Assembly: GCA_033439255.1 (NCBI GenBank)
Contig: CM065888.1
Coordinates: 1,116,001 to 1,180,000, forward strand
Source: Hericium rajendrae
Lineage: Eukaryota > Basidiomycota > Agaricomycetes > Russulales > Hericiaceae
Direction of reading: 5' to 3'
DNA: 64,000 nucleotides
Shown one piece after another: positions 45,372-59,000 of the stretch (position 1 is the first letter of the stretch; every line of letters begins with the position of its first letter). The notes beneath the pieces are model-generated. The model was not told where the DNA came from. It made no database searches and worked only from the letters and a program-made list of their open reading frames with translations. The position numbers and the translations under genes were made by a program.

Positions 45372-46193
45372 GTGAATGCAATCCTCCCAACGCGTTTTCG
45401 GTCGCTTTGGGGCACGTGACCGACGCGCGTCGCGCCAACTTCCTTTTTGGGTTGCGTCGCCTTTGCCTTCGCGTCGGGCGCCCCTCGGGCGAGGACTTCG
45501 ACACATTTTTTCGTCTATTTCAGCGGTAATAAAATCAGATAAAATCGAGAGAAATCATAGAAAGGTGAAGACATGCTACTGTAATCACTGGGCAGACAAG
45601 TTCAGAGATTCAACCCATCCTTTTACCCTAACTAGTGTAGTTTGTGAATGTAAAGAGTCAACCCATCTTCTCAGTAGCCAGAGGGACAATTTAAGTACCA
45701 AGGTTGGGGATGGGGTAGAATGACATGATCTTGGGCATATCCTGACAGCCAGGCAAACTTGATCACCATGTACAGACCATAGAAGTGTGTTTGAAGCTGT
45801 ATAACATGCAGCAAAGTCAGTGGGATGCAGTCAGGGTCCTACACATCTATCACAGCTCAATCTTGGCACTTAAATTGTCCCCTCTGACTACTGAGAAGAT
45901 GGGTTGACTCTTTACATTCACAAACTACACTAGTTAGGGTAAAAGGATGGGTTGAATCTCTGAACTTGTCTGCCCAGTGATTACAGTAGCATGTCTTCAC
46001 CTTTCTATGATTTCTCTCGATTTTATCTGATTTTATTACCGCTGAAATAGACGAAAAAATGTGTCGAAGTCCTCGCCCGAGGGGCGCCCGACGCGAAGGC
46101 AAAGGCGACGCAACCCAAAAAGGAAGTTGGCGCGACGCGCGTCGGTCACGTGCCCCAAAGCGACCGAAAACGCGTTGGGAGGATTGCATTCAC
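45372..46193. mobile_element. Mutator-like fold-back (TIR-MITE) element, 822 bp
   Basis: Two arms of about 335 bases in inverted orientation (45372-~45708 and ~45858-46193) surround a ~150-base centre. Outer ends are GTGAATGC...GCATTCAC. By eye the outer ~300 bases of each arm are essentially identical; differences appear only near the inner ends (for example CAGTAGCCAGAGGG versus CAGTAGTCAGAGGGG). A 9-bp duplication TGGCGGCTA flanks it. Long inverted repeats plus a 9-bp duplication are the signature of Mutator-like elements. There is no transposase, so it is non-autonomous. The 110-115-codon open frames in both arms are mirror images of one repeat, not two genes. It looks recent. Confidence 0.85.
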
Positions 46194-46202
46194 TGGCGGC
46201 TA
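46194..46202. repeat. 9-bp target-site duplication, right
   Basis: Exact copy of TGGCGGCTA at 45363-45371. Confidence 0.85.
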
Positions 46203-47176
46203 TCTGTCGTACTGTAGATGCGGTATATCTATCGCAGCGTTATCAATTGGCTCCTGTAGTCGAGAAACCATTTCGCTCTGGTATATCACTCACCTGTGCT
46301 TGACACGTAGAAGCTTCACCGGATCGCTTGCGGTCATAATAAGTACTACGGACTGTTTTGCAACGGAAGACCAGGCCACTGGCAGGCTACGTAAGACGTC
46401 CATGAGATGTCGATTTTGTGTTCCTAATGTCCTTGATTGCTTCTCTGGTTCAGTGGGAGACATGCGTGTTTGTGGGAGACTGGGAGGGACCTCAGTTCGG
46501 ATGGTGGCCGCTGCGCCGCGAAGCTACTTTGTGACTACGTAACTGTCGGCTACAAACGGTTACAAATGCATTGTAGGCCACTACGATTGGAGTCTTCAAA
46601 CCGGTGAGAGGGCGACCAAAGGGCTACTACAAAACTTGTAGTGGTTTAGGGCCGGTCAGATCATTGCCGCCGAGGTGTCCCGAATGGAAAGCGCTCAGGC
46701 TCGACCGCCGGCGCAGTACTCACTCTCCTCCCCGACCGCCAGTACCTCGACAGTACTTTGAGTGGTGGAGGGATAAACTCTCCCACCATTCGAAGGTACG
46801 CTCGTTCCGGAAAACGTCAGGACAGTTTTTTTGAGTATATCTTTTCGGAGGTACGTACTGTCTTTGGCAGACCGCATGCAACGCGATTCACGATCCTCAT
46901 GGTCCCCACTTATACTGCCGTCACCTGTCTGCACACCCCGCGCATGCTTCGCGCGCACAAATAGCACGTCCGCACACTGGCCGCGTCCACGCTACAACCC
47001 GTGTGCCCGCCGCGATCACGCGCAGCGCCCGCTGCTTCTCCCACCGCGTGCTCGCAACTCGCGACCAGCCCCCGGCGTTTCCCCAATCGATCTCACACTC
47101 ATTCCAGGACATCGCAATACGCTTTTGGCGCGCAGTCTCATTCCTAGAGAAGCTACTACAGAGACGGTGACGCATC
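46203..47176. other. Intergenic upstream of the GH95 gene
   Basis: No supported gene. The minus-strand frame that overlaps the start of GH95 (46921-47574) is its antisense shadow. The final ~250 bases are CG-rich and are probably the promoter and leader. Confidence 0.5.
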
Positions 47177-50100
47177 ATGGGGGCCAAAACGACCCGTCCT
47201 GCCCGCGGGCAGGGCGGCAGCATGCTCCCGGTGCACGATGTTATAAAAGTGCAGCGGCACGACCGCCATGGCGCACGCTTAGACGCGCTCAAGGCGTTTT
47301 TACTCCTCGCATCCTGTCTCCTCGCATTTCTGTACCTGCCGCCCGACCTCTGGACGTCTGTCATGCGCATGCTGAAGGAGCGTCTTGCGCTGCTCGTGGG
47401 CGCGGGCACTGCACGGTCTGCCCCACCCGGATTTCCGAGCTCGGGAAACGGGCTGTGGTATAGGCAGCCCGGCAAGGACTGGAATACCGAGCTGCTGCCC
47501 ATCGGGAATGGATATTTGGCGGGTGCGTGCGTGGTCGCGATCCGTTCGCCTGGTTGCTGAGTGTCTGGCAGCAATGATACCCGGCGGGACGCATCAGGAA
47601 GTGACGCAGCTTAATCTTGAGTCGCTCTGGACGGGTGGGCCGTTCCAGGATCCTGTGGGTATTTATGCTGTATTCTCTCGTATGCAGGCTTTTGAGCGAC
47701 GGCCACGCAGGCGTATAATGGGAGCAATTGGCCTGCGAGCCGGCGTGGCAAGTTGGCGAAGGAGATGCAGCAGATCCGAAGTTCCATTTTTGCTAGCCCG
47801 ACAGGGACCATCGACAGTAAAGCATCATTGTTTTTTGAGGTTGCACTTTGAGCTTATTCGTTTCGCACTGCAGATGTCGAGGAACTTGCTGTTCCCATCG
47901 GCGATTACGGTCAGTCAAAACCGGCACGAGATGTGGCTTCGCCTGTCATAAACAATCTTTACAGGATCCTATGCCGGTGCTGGATATCTGCTGTCTACAC
48001 TTGATGTCAGTGGACGCGTCTCAGACTATTTCCGCTGGCTAGACCTTGACAATGCCATCGCGCGCACGCAATGGACGCAGAATGGGACCAGCTTCTTGCG
48101 GTATGCGTATCCAACACACTGTCCAAACCGCCACCTGACCGCCTCCACAGCACTTCCTTCTGCTCAAACCCAGCGCAAGCCTGCGTTGAACACATCAACG
48201 CGAGCAGCACGCTCCCCACGCTCACATACGCATTCTCGACCGCGCTCGAGGCAGGCCTGCCCGTCCCGAACGTCACCTGCCTCGACAGCAGCACGCTCGA
48301 TATTCGCGGGGAGGTCGGCGCGCCGGGCATGGTGTACGAGCTCCTCGCGCGCGTGCAGGCTCCCACCGCGGCGCGCGTAAGTTGCGCCACGCTGCACGAC
48401 CCGTCCACCGGCCTCATGAACGCGACGATCACGGTCGCAGGCGCTCAAGCGGCGTGGGTGACCTGGGTCGGCGGCACGGAGTACTCAGCGGACGCGGGCG
48501 ACGCCGCGCACGCGTTCTCGTTCCGCGGGCCGGACCCGCACACGTCGCTCGTGTCGCTGATCGCATTGTCGGCGCCTGCGTCCCGGAATAGCACGGACGG
48601 CGCGGAGGACGAGTTCGATGCGCTGCTTGCGGAGCACGTAGAGGACTTTGCAGGGGTACTGAGGCCGTTTGCGCTCGATCTCGGGCAGACGCCCAATTTC
48701 ACGACGCCGACGGATGAGCTGTGGGCGGCGTACAAGGTCGACGAGGGCAATGCGTACTTCGATTGGCTCGTGTTCAATTACGGGCGGTATTTGCTCGCGA
48801 GCAGTGCGCGCGGGAGGCTGCCTGCGAACTTGCAGGGCAAGTGGGCGAACGCACAGATTAATATGTGGAGCGCGGGTGCGTATTCTTTTGTTTTATGGCA
48901 CTCGGAATGATGTGCTGATTGGTGGTCTGCAGATTATCGTAAGTTGGAGCGGATTTGTTCGAGCCATGGCTGATTGGGGTTTGCTAGATGCCAACATCAA
49001 TACGCAGATGAACTACTGGATGGCGGAAATGACTGGTATGAACGTCACGCAAAGCTTATGGGATTACATGGAGGTGGGTGCCCCTCACGATCCATCATAT
49101 TCGTCACTCACCATACTGTCGAGCAGAAGACATGGGTTCCTCGCGGCACCGAGACGGCGCAGACACTTTATAATATATCTAGAGGATGGGTTACCCATAA
49201 TGAGGTGCGTTTGTGTGTTTTCTCTCTCTCTCGGACTTGTGTTGATAAGTCATCTAGATGAATGTACGAAGCAGGTTTTTGCACATAACCGGGTAGAAGG
49301 TCTGGTATGCTTAATAAATGTAACTACAGATCTTCGGACATACAGGCATGAAGCTAAATGGAAACACGGCGCAATGGGCTGACTATCCCGGTCTGTCTTC
49401 TGTTCATGTCCTGTTATATATCACTTGCTCACGCCATGTTACAGAGTCCAACGCCTGGATGGTACGCATCTTATCCGTCACTACTGATTTTATCTGAGCT
49501 TTAACAGATGATCCACGCCTGGGACCACTTTGACTACACTGGCGACACCGCCTGGTGGAAAGCGCAGGGCTGGCCTCTGCTGAAGGTGCGTTCTTCATTC
49601 TCATCCTGCCCTGAGCTTGACTGATGACGGCGCACAGGGTGTGGCTGAATTCCACATGGGTAAGCTCATCCCGGACTTGCACTTCAATGACACGACGCTC
49701 GTCACGGCGCCGTGCAATTCGCCGGAACAAATACCCATCACTTTCGGTGAGTCGCCTTCAGCTCGTGTATGCATTTGAAGAACGCTAATGCTCTGATATA
49801 GGATGTGCGCATGCGCAGCAGCTCATCTGGCAACTGTTAAATGCGGCAGAGAAGGGTTATGAAGCGGCTGGAGATTCAGACGCGGCATTCTTGCAAGGTA
49901 CGTGTCTTAAATCCGCAAGATGCTCTGCTTTCTAAAAACGTCTTGTAGAGGTCAGGACGAAGCGCGCGCAAATGGACAAAGGCGTACACATCGGCTCGTG
50001 GGGCCAGCTTCAAGGTTCGTTCCATATTGTTCCACTTCCGGTGCACGCAGATCTGACATACTGTATATACAGAATGGAAACTCGACATGGACAGCCTCAC

Positions 50101-50866
50101 GGACACACACCGGCACCTCTCACACCTCATCGGGCTCTTCCCAGGCTACGCACTTGCGAACTTCGACTCTGCCGTGCAGGGCCCGATCCCGCAGCCGGAC
50201 GGGACGCTGCAGAACTACACCAACGCAGAGGTGCATGCTGCGGCGCGCATCAGCCTCATCCACCGCGGGAACGGAACGGGCCCGGACGGCGATACCGGCT
50301 GGGAGAAGGTGTGGCGCGCGGCGCAGTGGGCGCAGCTGGGCAACGCGAGCGAGTTTTACCACGAGCTATCGGTGAGTCCGGTGCGCACAGATCAGAAGAC
50401 GAGGGCTGATAAGGCTGCAGTACGCGATTGTGCGAAACTTTGAGCCGAATCTGTTCAGCACGTATCCGCCGGCCTCGACGCCGTTCCAGATCGACGCGAA
50501 CCTGGCGTATCCGGCCGTGCTCCTGGTGAGTGCCCTTTCTAGCTTCCGTATCGCGGGTCAGGCTGAACATTGGATTCGTATTAGAACGCCCTCGTGCAGG
50601 TGCCGGATGTCCCAGCGTATGACACGCCGCTCACTATCACGCTCCTGCCTGCGCTCCCGAAGAACTGGGCCTCCGGTGCTATCACGGGCGCGCGGCTGCG
50701 TGGCGGGATGACGCTGAACATGCAGTGGAGTGGCGGGATGCTGACGCATCTGAAGATAACGACAGGCCAAGCGGTGCGGCAGCGGCCTGTGCAGGTCGTG
50801 TATAAGGGGAATGCCGTCAGTATGTTCACGACGAGTGCAGGGGCCACGCAGGAGTTGTCATTTTGA
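47177..50866 (+). CDS. GH95 alpha-L-fucosidase family protein
   Basis: Multi-exon gene of about 850 residues from [17 protein letters not shown] to '[10 protein letters not shown]'. Residues ~37-60 are a hydrophobic segment ([17 protein letters not shown]) after a basic N-terminus, more like a signal anchor than a cleaved signal. The N-terminal beta domain has '[10 protein letters not shown]' and '[12 protein letters not shown]'. The (alpha/alpha)6 catalytic part has '[19 protein letters not shown]', '[15 protein letters not shown]' (the N-x-N pair), '[14 protein letters not shown]' (Glu region), '[16 protein letters not shown]' and '[14 protein letters not shown]' (Asp region), matching GH95 landmarks. 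The C-terminal domain has '[18 protein letters not shown]'. It should release alpha-1,2-linked fucose, or galactose in related enzymes, from glycans. All exons join in frame. Confidence 0.9.
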
Positions 50867-51292
50867 GAGAAAGATTCATTACGTTGTCGCTTACGTTTCG
50901 AGTCTGGAAGAAGACTTTGCGTAGAGGATTATTTCTTGCATGGAGCAGAACATGATACCCGTACTAACAGTAGTCAATGTATCATTATTTTGTGTACTAT
51001 GGCACCGAATTGTTTCTTCTACCTGTTCGTGAGCTCGGGGTGAGGAAGGATCGTGGGAAAGCCGACTTGTACGCGTCGATTGATCAAAATTCGCTGACGT
51101 CGCACCGCCGCCGGCACATTCATCAGTTGTCCCCCTCCTCATCCTCACTATTTTGTAGTGTAGAAGCTGGGCTTCTTGTCTTGATTGTAGACTAGGTGGG
51201 TATGTTCTAATAATTCTTAGAACGCATTGGTCTCACGTACGATAGGCCTCAGCTCAGCAGAGCCAGCGGACTGTCCGCTTCGTCACGATACC
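50867..51292. promoter_or_regulatory. Spacer between GH95 and P5A ATPase genes
   Basis: Contains the GH95 3' end and the promoter of the P5A gene. No gene or clear motif is seen. Confidence 0.5.
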
Positions 51293-54200
51293 ATGTACGT
51301 CTCTTCATTGCCAGCGTGGACCATGCTGGCACATGCTGGAAATGCACAGTGCTGACAGTTTACACCAGGGTCTCTGTGAACATTGTGTCCAACGAGATCG
51401 TCCGTGCCGAACTCCGGCACTCGACTCCCGTCTGGACGCATCTCTACGCCCTCCCCGCCCTCATCTGGTACCCCGTGCTCGCCTACGCCTACTTTGTCCG
51501 CTATGACTACTGGTTGAAGAGCGAAGAATGGACATTCCTTGCCTGTGTCACCCTCGGTGCCGGGCACGCCCTCAGTTTCCTTGTCACCCGCTGGAATGCC
51601 GGCGCTAAGGCATGGGTGACCACCCGTGGCGTACGCACCCTCTCGCATCGTTCTCGTTCCATTTAACACCATGATTCGCATATACAGGCTGCAACCCTCG
51701 AATCTGCCAACTCCATCCGCATCGTGCCCGCTTCCCACCGCGGCGAGGGCGAGATCGTCCCGCTCGACAAACGCGACCCATCCGACCCCTCGACCTACAC
51801 GTTCTCCTACCAGCGCGACACCTACTCTGTCCATTCGCTTTCCCCGCCCACCTTCGGTCTGCTCCCGTACCCGTCATCTCTCCACCCGCCTCTCGCGACG
51901 TACCATCAGCCCAAGCCGCTCAAGAAGGCCGAGCTGCCTGCGCTGCTGTCTCTGTACGGCAAGAACGAGTTCAATGTGCCCATTCCGAGCTTCTCGGCCC
52001 TGTTCCTCGAGCACGCGACCGCGCCGTTCTTCGTCTTCCAGGTGTTCTGCGTTGCGCTGTGGATGCTGGATGAGTACTGGTACTACAGTCTGTTCACGCT
52101 GTTCATGCTCGTGATGTTCGAGTGCACGACGGTATGGCAGCGCCTGCGCACGCTCACGGAGTTCCGCACGATGTCCGTTGTGCCCTTCGCGATCCAGGTG
52201 CTCCGCGACTCCAAGTGGACCAGCATCTCTTCCGACGAACTCTTGCCTGGCGACATCGTGTCCGTAGTCCGCCGACAGACCGAAGCGACGGTCCCCGCTG
52301 ATATTCTCCTGCTCACCGGCTCCGCCATCGTCAACGAAGCCATGCTCTCCGGAGAGTCCACACCGCTACTCAAGGAGTCCATCGAGCTGCTCGAGCCCTC
52401 TGAGGCGCTCGACGCAGACGACCTGCACCGCAGTGCAGTGCTCTTCAGCGGGACGAAGCTGCTGCAGGCAACGCCGCCATCGGGCAAGGGCTCACCCACG
52501 CCAGACGGCGGCTGCCTCGGTATCGTGCTTCGCACCGGGTTTGGAACGGCACAGGGCCAGCTCGTTCGCACGATGATCTTCTCGACGGAGCGTGTTTCGG
52601 CGAACAACCTCGAGAGCTTCTTGTTCATTGGGTTCTTGCTGATCTTCGCTATTGCTGCGAGCTGGTACGTATGGGTCAAAGGTGCGTTATGTTGCCTTTT
52701 TGATTAGTGCAAGGTTAATAGCCGTGACAGGTATCGAGAGGGATTTGAAGAAGTCGAAATTGCTGCTGGATTGTGTTCTCATCGTCACCAGCGTTGTCCC
52801 GCCTGAGCTTCCCATGGAGCTGTCACTCGCTGTCAATGCGTCGCTCGTCGCGCTTTCCAAGTACGGTACGTACTCGCCACCCTTCGTCCCGTTCCTGAAC
52901 TAATCTATGCCATTAGCGATTTTCTGCACGGAGCCCTTCCGCATTCCATACGCAGGTCGCGTCGATGTCTGCTGCTTCGATAAGACAGGGACGATCACCA
53001 CGGAGAACCTCGTCGTAGAAGGCGTAGCCGGCGTTCAGTACGCCCCATATCTTTGCCTTGATACAAGCAAACATTGACGTTGTCCCAGTCCCCAGGACCC
53101 CCTGAAGTTGCTCTCCGTCAAGGAGACCAACCGGCTCACAACGCTCACCCTGGCCGCTGCGCACGCTCTCGTCAAGCTCGAGGAGAACACCATCGTCGGC
53201 GACCCGATGGAGAAGACGACACTTGAGGCACTCGAGTGGACCTTCGCTGGCGACAGCGTCACGCCCGCGGCGCAGAATGCGCCGCATCGCACTACTGTCA
53301 CCATTCGCCGCCGCTTCCAGTTCTCGAGCGCTTTGAAGCGCATGAGCACCGTGTCGACGCTGCCGGGTGGGAAAGGTCTTATCGCGGTCAAGGGTGCGCC
53401 GGAGACGGTGCGCGGGATGCTCAAGCATGTACCTGAGGAGTATGACGACACGTTCAAGTTTTTTACGCGCCGCGGAAGTCGTGTGCTCGCGCTTGGTGCC
53501 AAGGAATTTGACTCCATCACGGTGGACAAGGTGCGCATATCTGCTGGGTCTGTGCGGAAGGCGCTCGCTAACTGTTTGGGCGTGCGGTGTAGATCAACAA
53601 GATGACGCGCGATCAGGCCGAGAGCGACTTGGTGTTCGCTGGGTTCTTGGTGTTCCACTGTCCGCTGAAGCCGGACGCTGTTGTGTCGCTCAAGATGCTG
53701 GCCGACTCGTCGCATCGTGTATGTTGTCCACTTTCCACGCTGGGCTTCGGATGTTGACTTCTTGCAGTGCGTCATGATCACTGGTGATAACCCGCTTACG
53801 GCCGTCCATGTCGCGAAGGACGTTGAGATCGTCGACCGGGATGCGCTCATCTTAGACTTGAAGGAGTACGCTGCACACGACGCTGGTGAGTCTGTCATGA
53901 CTGCTGTGTCTCATATTGTGACTAAACACACTTCAGATCTCGCCTGGCGCACTGTTGACGAGTCGAAAATCATTCCATATGATCCCTCCACGCCCCCCGA
54001 CCAGAGCCTCCTCGACGCCTACGACATCTGCGTGACCGGGGCCGCACTCAAACACGTCGCGCAGTACCCCGCGCACTGGCAGACCCTCGTCCAGTACACG
54101 TGGGTGTACGCGCGCGTCTCGCCCGCGCAGAAGGAGATGATCCTGACGACGCTGCGCTCGCTCGGCTTCGTCACGCTCATGGCGGGCGACGGCACGAACG

Positions 54201-55699
54201 ACGTCGGCGCGCTCAAGCAGGCGCACATCGGCGTCGCGCTGCTTGACGGCACGCCCGAGGACCTGCAGAAGATCGCGGAGCGCGAGCGCGTCGAACGGCT
54301 CAAGAAGGTGTACGAGAGCCAGCTCAAGATCTCCGCGCGCTTCAACCAGCCGCCGCCGCCTGTTCCGCCTGCCCTCGCGCAGTTCTATCCGGACGTCGTG
54401 GAGGCGCAGAAGAAGGCTGTGACGGACCAAGCATCAGCCCGGAAGAGGAATCCCATGGAGAAGGTGCGTTGCTGCACATCCGCAAAATGCATACATTGTT
54501 TACCATGCGCTCTAGTTCGATATGGCGTCGATTACGGACAAGATGGCGGAGATGGAGGGCGACGACGAGGTACCGAAGATCAAGCTCGGCGACGCGTCTT
54601 GCGCGGCGCCATTCACGTCGAAACTGTCCAACGTCTCAGCCAGTACGTCTCACCTTGTTTCCAGTTCCTAGCCGTGTTTGCTGACGGCTTGCAGTTACGC
54701 ACATCATCCGCCAGGGCCGCTGTACGCTCGTCGCGACCATCCAGATGTACAAGATCCTCGCGCTCAACTGCCTGATTACGGCGTATAGTCTGAGTGTGCA
54801 GTACCTAGACGGTATCAAGTTTGGCGACTACCAGGTGACGATCACGGGTATGCTCATGTCAGTGTGCTTCTTGTGCATCTCGCGCGCGAAGGTATGTTGT
54901 TCATGATCGCTGTCGTGTTCATCGAGGTGTTGACGAATGTTACTCAACAGCCTGTGGAGAAGCTGTCGCGAGAGCGCCCGCTCAGCAATATCTTCAACTT
55001 CTACGTTCTGCTCTCTGTGCTCCTGCAATTCGCGCTGCACATCGCTTCGATGGTGTACATTACCGAGTTGGCGCACGCGCTGGAAGAGTACGCCCATCCG
55101 GCCTTCGAAACCTCCTCTTCTGTGCTCACACTTACTCTTCAGCCGTGGTCCCATCGATCTCGAGGCTAAGTTTGAGGCTAACCTTCTCAACACTGCTGTC
55201 TTCCTTCTCGGTCTCTCGCAGCAAGTCTCCACGTTTTCTATCAACTACCAGGTATGTCTCTATCGACCTGCATCAAATGCCAGGCGGTCTGATGCATGCT
55301 GCGCAGGGCCGCCCGTTCCGTGAGGGCATCCGCGAAAATTCGGCACTATGGTGGGGTTTGGTTGGCGCAAGTGCCGTCGCGTTCTCGGGTGCGACAGACT
55401 TTATGCCCGAGCTCAACCGGTGGCTGCAGATCGTCGAGATGGACAGCTCGGTACGTGCATTCTCCCTTTATCGCTACCCTGACTAACTCGCCGTCCGTGT
55501 ATAGTTCAAATTCAAGCTCACCGCTGCAATGATCATTGACTTCGCCGGCTGCTGGGTGCTCGAGAAGGTCTGCAAGTTCCTCTTCGCGGATCTGGAGCCG
55601 AAGCCGCTCGTCACGCGCGGCCGCGAGCGGCGCGAGGCGCGGCGCGTGGAGGAGGCGAAGGCGCAGGCTGTCGCGGAAGTGGAGAAGAAGGCCCAATGA
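51293..55699 (+). CDS. SPF1: P5A-type ATPase Spf1 (ER membrane-helix dislocase)
   Basis: About 1,200 residues over some 14 exons, ending '[10 protein letters not shown]' at 55699. The N-terminus reads [18 protein letters not shown] and then '[20 protein letters not shown]' (first spans). P-type landmarks: actuator '[13 protein letters not shown]', the P5-specific '[15 protein letters not shown]', phosphorylation site [12 protein letters not shown], hinge '[20 protein letters not shown]', and C-terminal spans ending in a Lys/Arg/Glu tail. Spf1 removes mis-inserted tail-anchored proteins from the ER (family knowledge). I place the start at 51293 because AT plus G, joined across a GTACGT...ACACCAG intron (51295-51368), makes the ATG directly before the conserved N-terminus. 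The alternative ATG at 51316 would add a Cys-rich, non-conserved leader. Confidence 0.9.
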
Positions 55700-56014
55700 T
55701 TGGGCTGTAGAGTAGAAAGGGACGGATCCGATCCGATTGGTGTGTTCTCTGCATGCGAGAACGATGTCTGCCTGGGACGTGCTTATTATAGAGTACTCAC
55801 CGTTACCGTATGCATATCCATGTTTTGCATAATATCATCCCGCTTTGTCTTGTACCATCGAACCGCAGATCCGATCCACAGCAAGCAAGCACGAATACCT
55901 TAAATAACAATACGAACATACAAGGTCTAGCGGTATAGATGTACAAGTGTCCACGGGCACTTTCAGTTGTTGTGAAATCTAGCTCCACGTTAGTGGCCTG
56001 GCAATGCGCTATTG
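55700..56014. other. Spacer between convergent P5A and OPT genes
   Basis: Both flanking genes end here. No gene seen; AT-rich toward the centre. Confidence 0.5.
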
Positions 56015-59000
56015 TTAGTGTGCCGGTGGGGAGAGAGCATACGGCGCGTACCCAAACGTGCGTCCGTCTTCCACGGTTTTGAACGGGAGGTTCTTCCAGT
56101 CGGCCGTCTCCCGGAACACGGTGTTCCCCCACCATGTTTGTATCGAGTCTGCGCCAATGCTACCGTTGTCCGGATATTGCAAGCTAGTGTGTGTTATCAG
56201 CGCTCCACGTCCCGTGCGAAGATGACGGGTGGAGTTCACCAGAAGTACACCAAGATAACCCCTACTGCGGTTCCTGCGTCGAGCGCAGCAGAGAGAACGT
56301 CTGGCACACGACATGAGTGCTTCTATCTAGGCAGTTCAGCCAATGGTGCTCACAATTATATTTGGCCCAGAAGGGGAAGAACCGCCGTCGGATGATGAAC
56401 TGGAAGATAAACCCCAGGATGGCCCAGGGAACGAAGTTCGATGCATTGGCCGGAGGAAGCAGGCCGAGGCCTGCGAAGATGAGGCTGGGGCAACGCATGA
56501 GTATGAGTGCGGATATGTTGGATGACCCGAATTACTCACGGGAAACTACAGAAAGGAGAGACGCTCAGAACCCGTAAAGTGAGTAGTAAGAGAGCGACTT
56601 ACTTGATATAATTGAGCCATGAGTGGGGGTATCTCCGCGTCAAACACCATAGGAGGATAGGACACACGGCTCCGATGACGAAGAAAAATACGAGAGCTAC
56701 CGGTAGACTCAGCTCTGACTGATTGAGTGGAAGCTAAAAAGAAACACCGACCACTGGGGGTTGTGGGTCAGTCAAGGATGTCCGACATCAAAGTATAGGA
56801 CTCACTAGTAAATTTGTCCTTTTCCAAATTGACGAATAGGACCGACGACGCCCCACTTATACAGAGTCAATATGTCAGATCCATGAAATAATGGAAGGAG
56901 ACGTACTACGATGGAAGCAGTCCCGAAGACCTCGATATTAGCGCACGAAAAACTAGCAATGGACAAGTCAGACCGCTGCAACATTGCAAGACAGGAAATG
57001 CGTACTGGTCCTTCTGTCCCGGAGTGCAAATACCCCTGATATGCCTCATGTCAGACGAGAGCCAGGAACGAATACATTGCAACGTACTCGATGTTGGAGA
57101 ACATCCTATGTACGCCATGCATCAATGACAATCCATGTCGGAAGATAAAATGGCTGTACGTACCACTCCTGTACGCCTAGTTGTACCAGTCCAGCTACAG
57201 CAGTCGAGACCACCTGCGGTGACGTAACTGTAAGTACTCCAACTAGCGAGAACAACGCCGGCGGGACGGACCTGCGCCCAGAACATAGGACGCGGCGGCA
57301 CTTTCATGTAATGTCCCAGCTTGAAATCGCTCGTGAAGATCATAGCTAAGGGAAGGCTTATGGTTAGAGCTAGGCAACGAAAGGATCAGATAGCTCCAAA
57401 CCTTGCGACATCGTGATGTACGTCCACGTCTTCTTGCATCGATCAGCAGTGGCCGAGAAAACGACGTCCCCTACTCACCTTGAACCTGCGAAGAAGGGAT
57501 AAGTTGGGAGTACGATAGGGAAAAGATAATTTATCTACATCATCATCGCGACAGGTCTTCCAGGAAGAATCAGACCGGCAATTATCTCGCCTAGCACACT
57601 AAAAGGCGAATCAGCAGCTCTCGAAATGCATGACAACCACATCCACGCACTTCAAGCCAACCTGGCGATTAGTTATGGCTTGGATCATTCCTGCAAAAGG
57701 CATGGTGAGCAACCAACTTGACCGGAAGAAAAGTCAAATCAAACCTATGGGGACGACATAGACGAAGGCTAGACAGGACGAATCAGCGAACGCAGCTCGA
57801 GCTCCGGGCTTTGCGGACCGCACCAATGAGCAGGGCGATAAGGAGGGCCCAGATGGTCATGCCGGTTGGCCAGAGCCCGATACAGAGCCCGGCGAACAGG
57901 AACGCTACGACTAGAAGAGATAAATATGTCAGAGCCTCTAGATGAACCCGAGAAGAAAACTATTGCGAACCAAATATGCACGCATACCACCATTCTGGCA
58001 CTAGATCACTCGGTGAGCTGACGCGGACAGAAGAAGAAAAGACGGGCAGATGCGCACCCTGGCGATACCGTGACATCAGCTGCGCATGGATATCGGGCTG
58101 TTCCCTTAGCGAGCGGCCAAAGTGCAGCTTTATCGGCTTGCTGAAGTAGATTAAGGAATGCACGACGGTGGCCGTCACGGACGCGAACGCCAGGCCATAG
58201 GACACTGCAAAGGTGGTACTGCGGATCGAGACTCAGCCAGGCACAGATGCGAGAGAGCGGGTATCGTACGAAAGGAAGAGTGGGCTGTACAAATTGTAGG
58301 CGGTGGTGTTGAGGGTGGAGTCGGTGTTGAGGATGCGAGATATGTTGTATGGCTGGCCGGTGTTGTCGAAGGCGTTGCGGGACGATATGCTGCGGTGGTC
58401 ATATGGATCGCAGGCACCAGCATAGGACAGGGCAACAACTTACGGGAGGTACGAGCCGCACCACACGTTGGTATACTGTACTTGCTAAGCAAGTATGTCC
58501 AAAAGGTGGGATCGAAGAACTCACGTAGAGCAACGGTGTCAAAATCCCTGGTGAGAAACATGAGACTCCCCCGGCTCTGACAGTGAGATCGATGACGCAC
58601 AATAGAAGAAAACAAAGCTCGCGAAGATGTTTGCCTCCGCCCACCCTACCATTGAGAAATTAGCCGCTTATTACCCGGGCTGCAACCAGTGGAACGCACA
58701 AGGTGTCGCTAATCTGAGTACCGTCAGCATCAAATTGAAGCAAATAAAGTGGGATGCGTCCAACTTACGGGCTTCCGATGAAGGCGATCTGATTCCAGTC
58801 AAATGTCAGGAGAGAGAAGCCCATACCGCTCCGGTAGCTATGCGACGCGAAAACGTTACTACAGGCCCTGACGGCGAGATCAAGCACCTACCCGAAAAGC
58901 TGGCTGACAATCTATGGAAGTTATCAGTCGCGCGAATCCTACGAGAGCTCGGACCAGAAGGCAAATCGACCTTATTGTCAGGCACAATCCAACAGACCCA

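Noticed and set aside
45372-46193. Two genes encoding the same ~110-residue protein on opposite strands
   Set aside because: They are the two arms of one inverted repeat, and the shared translation follows from that; there is no intron structure or known domain.
46921-47574. Minus-strand gene of 217 codons
   Set aside because: It is antisense to the start of the GH95 gene and has GC-driven openness only.
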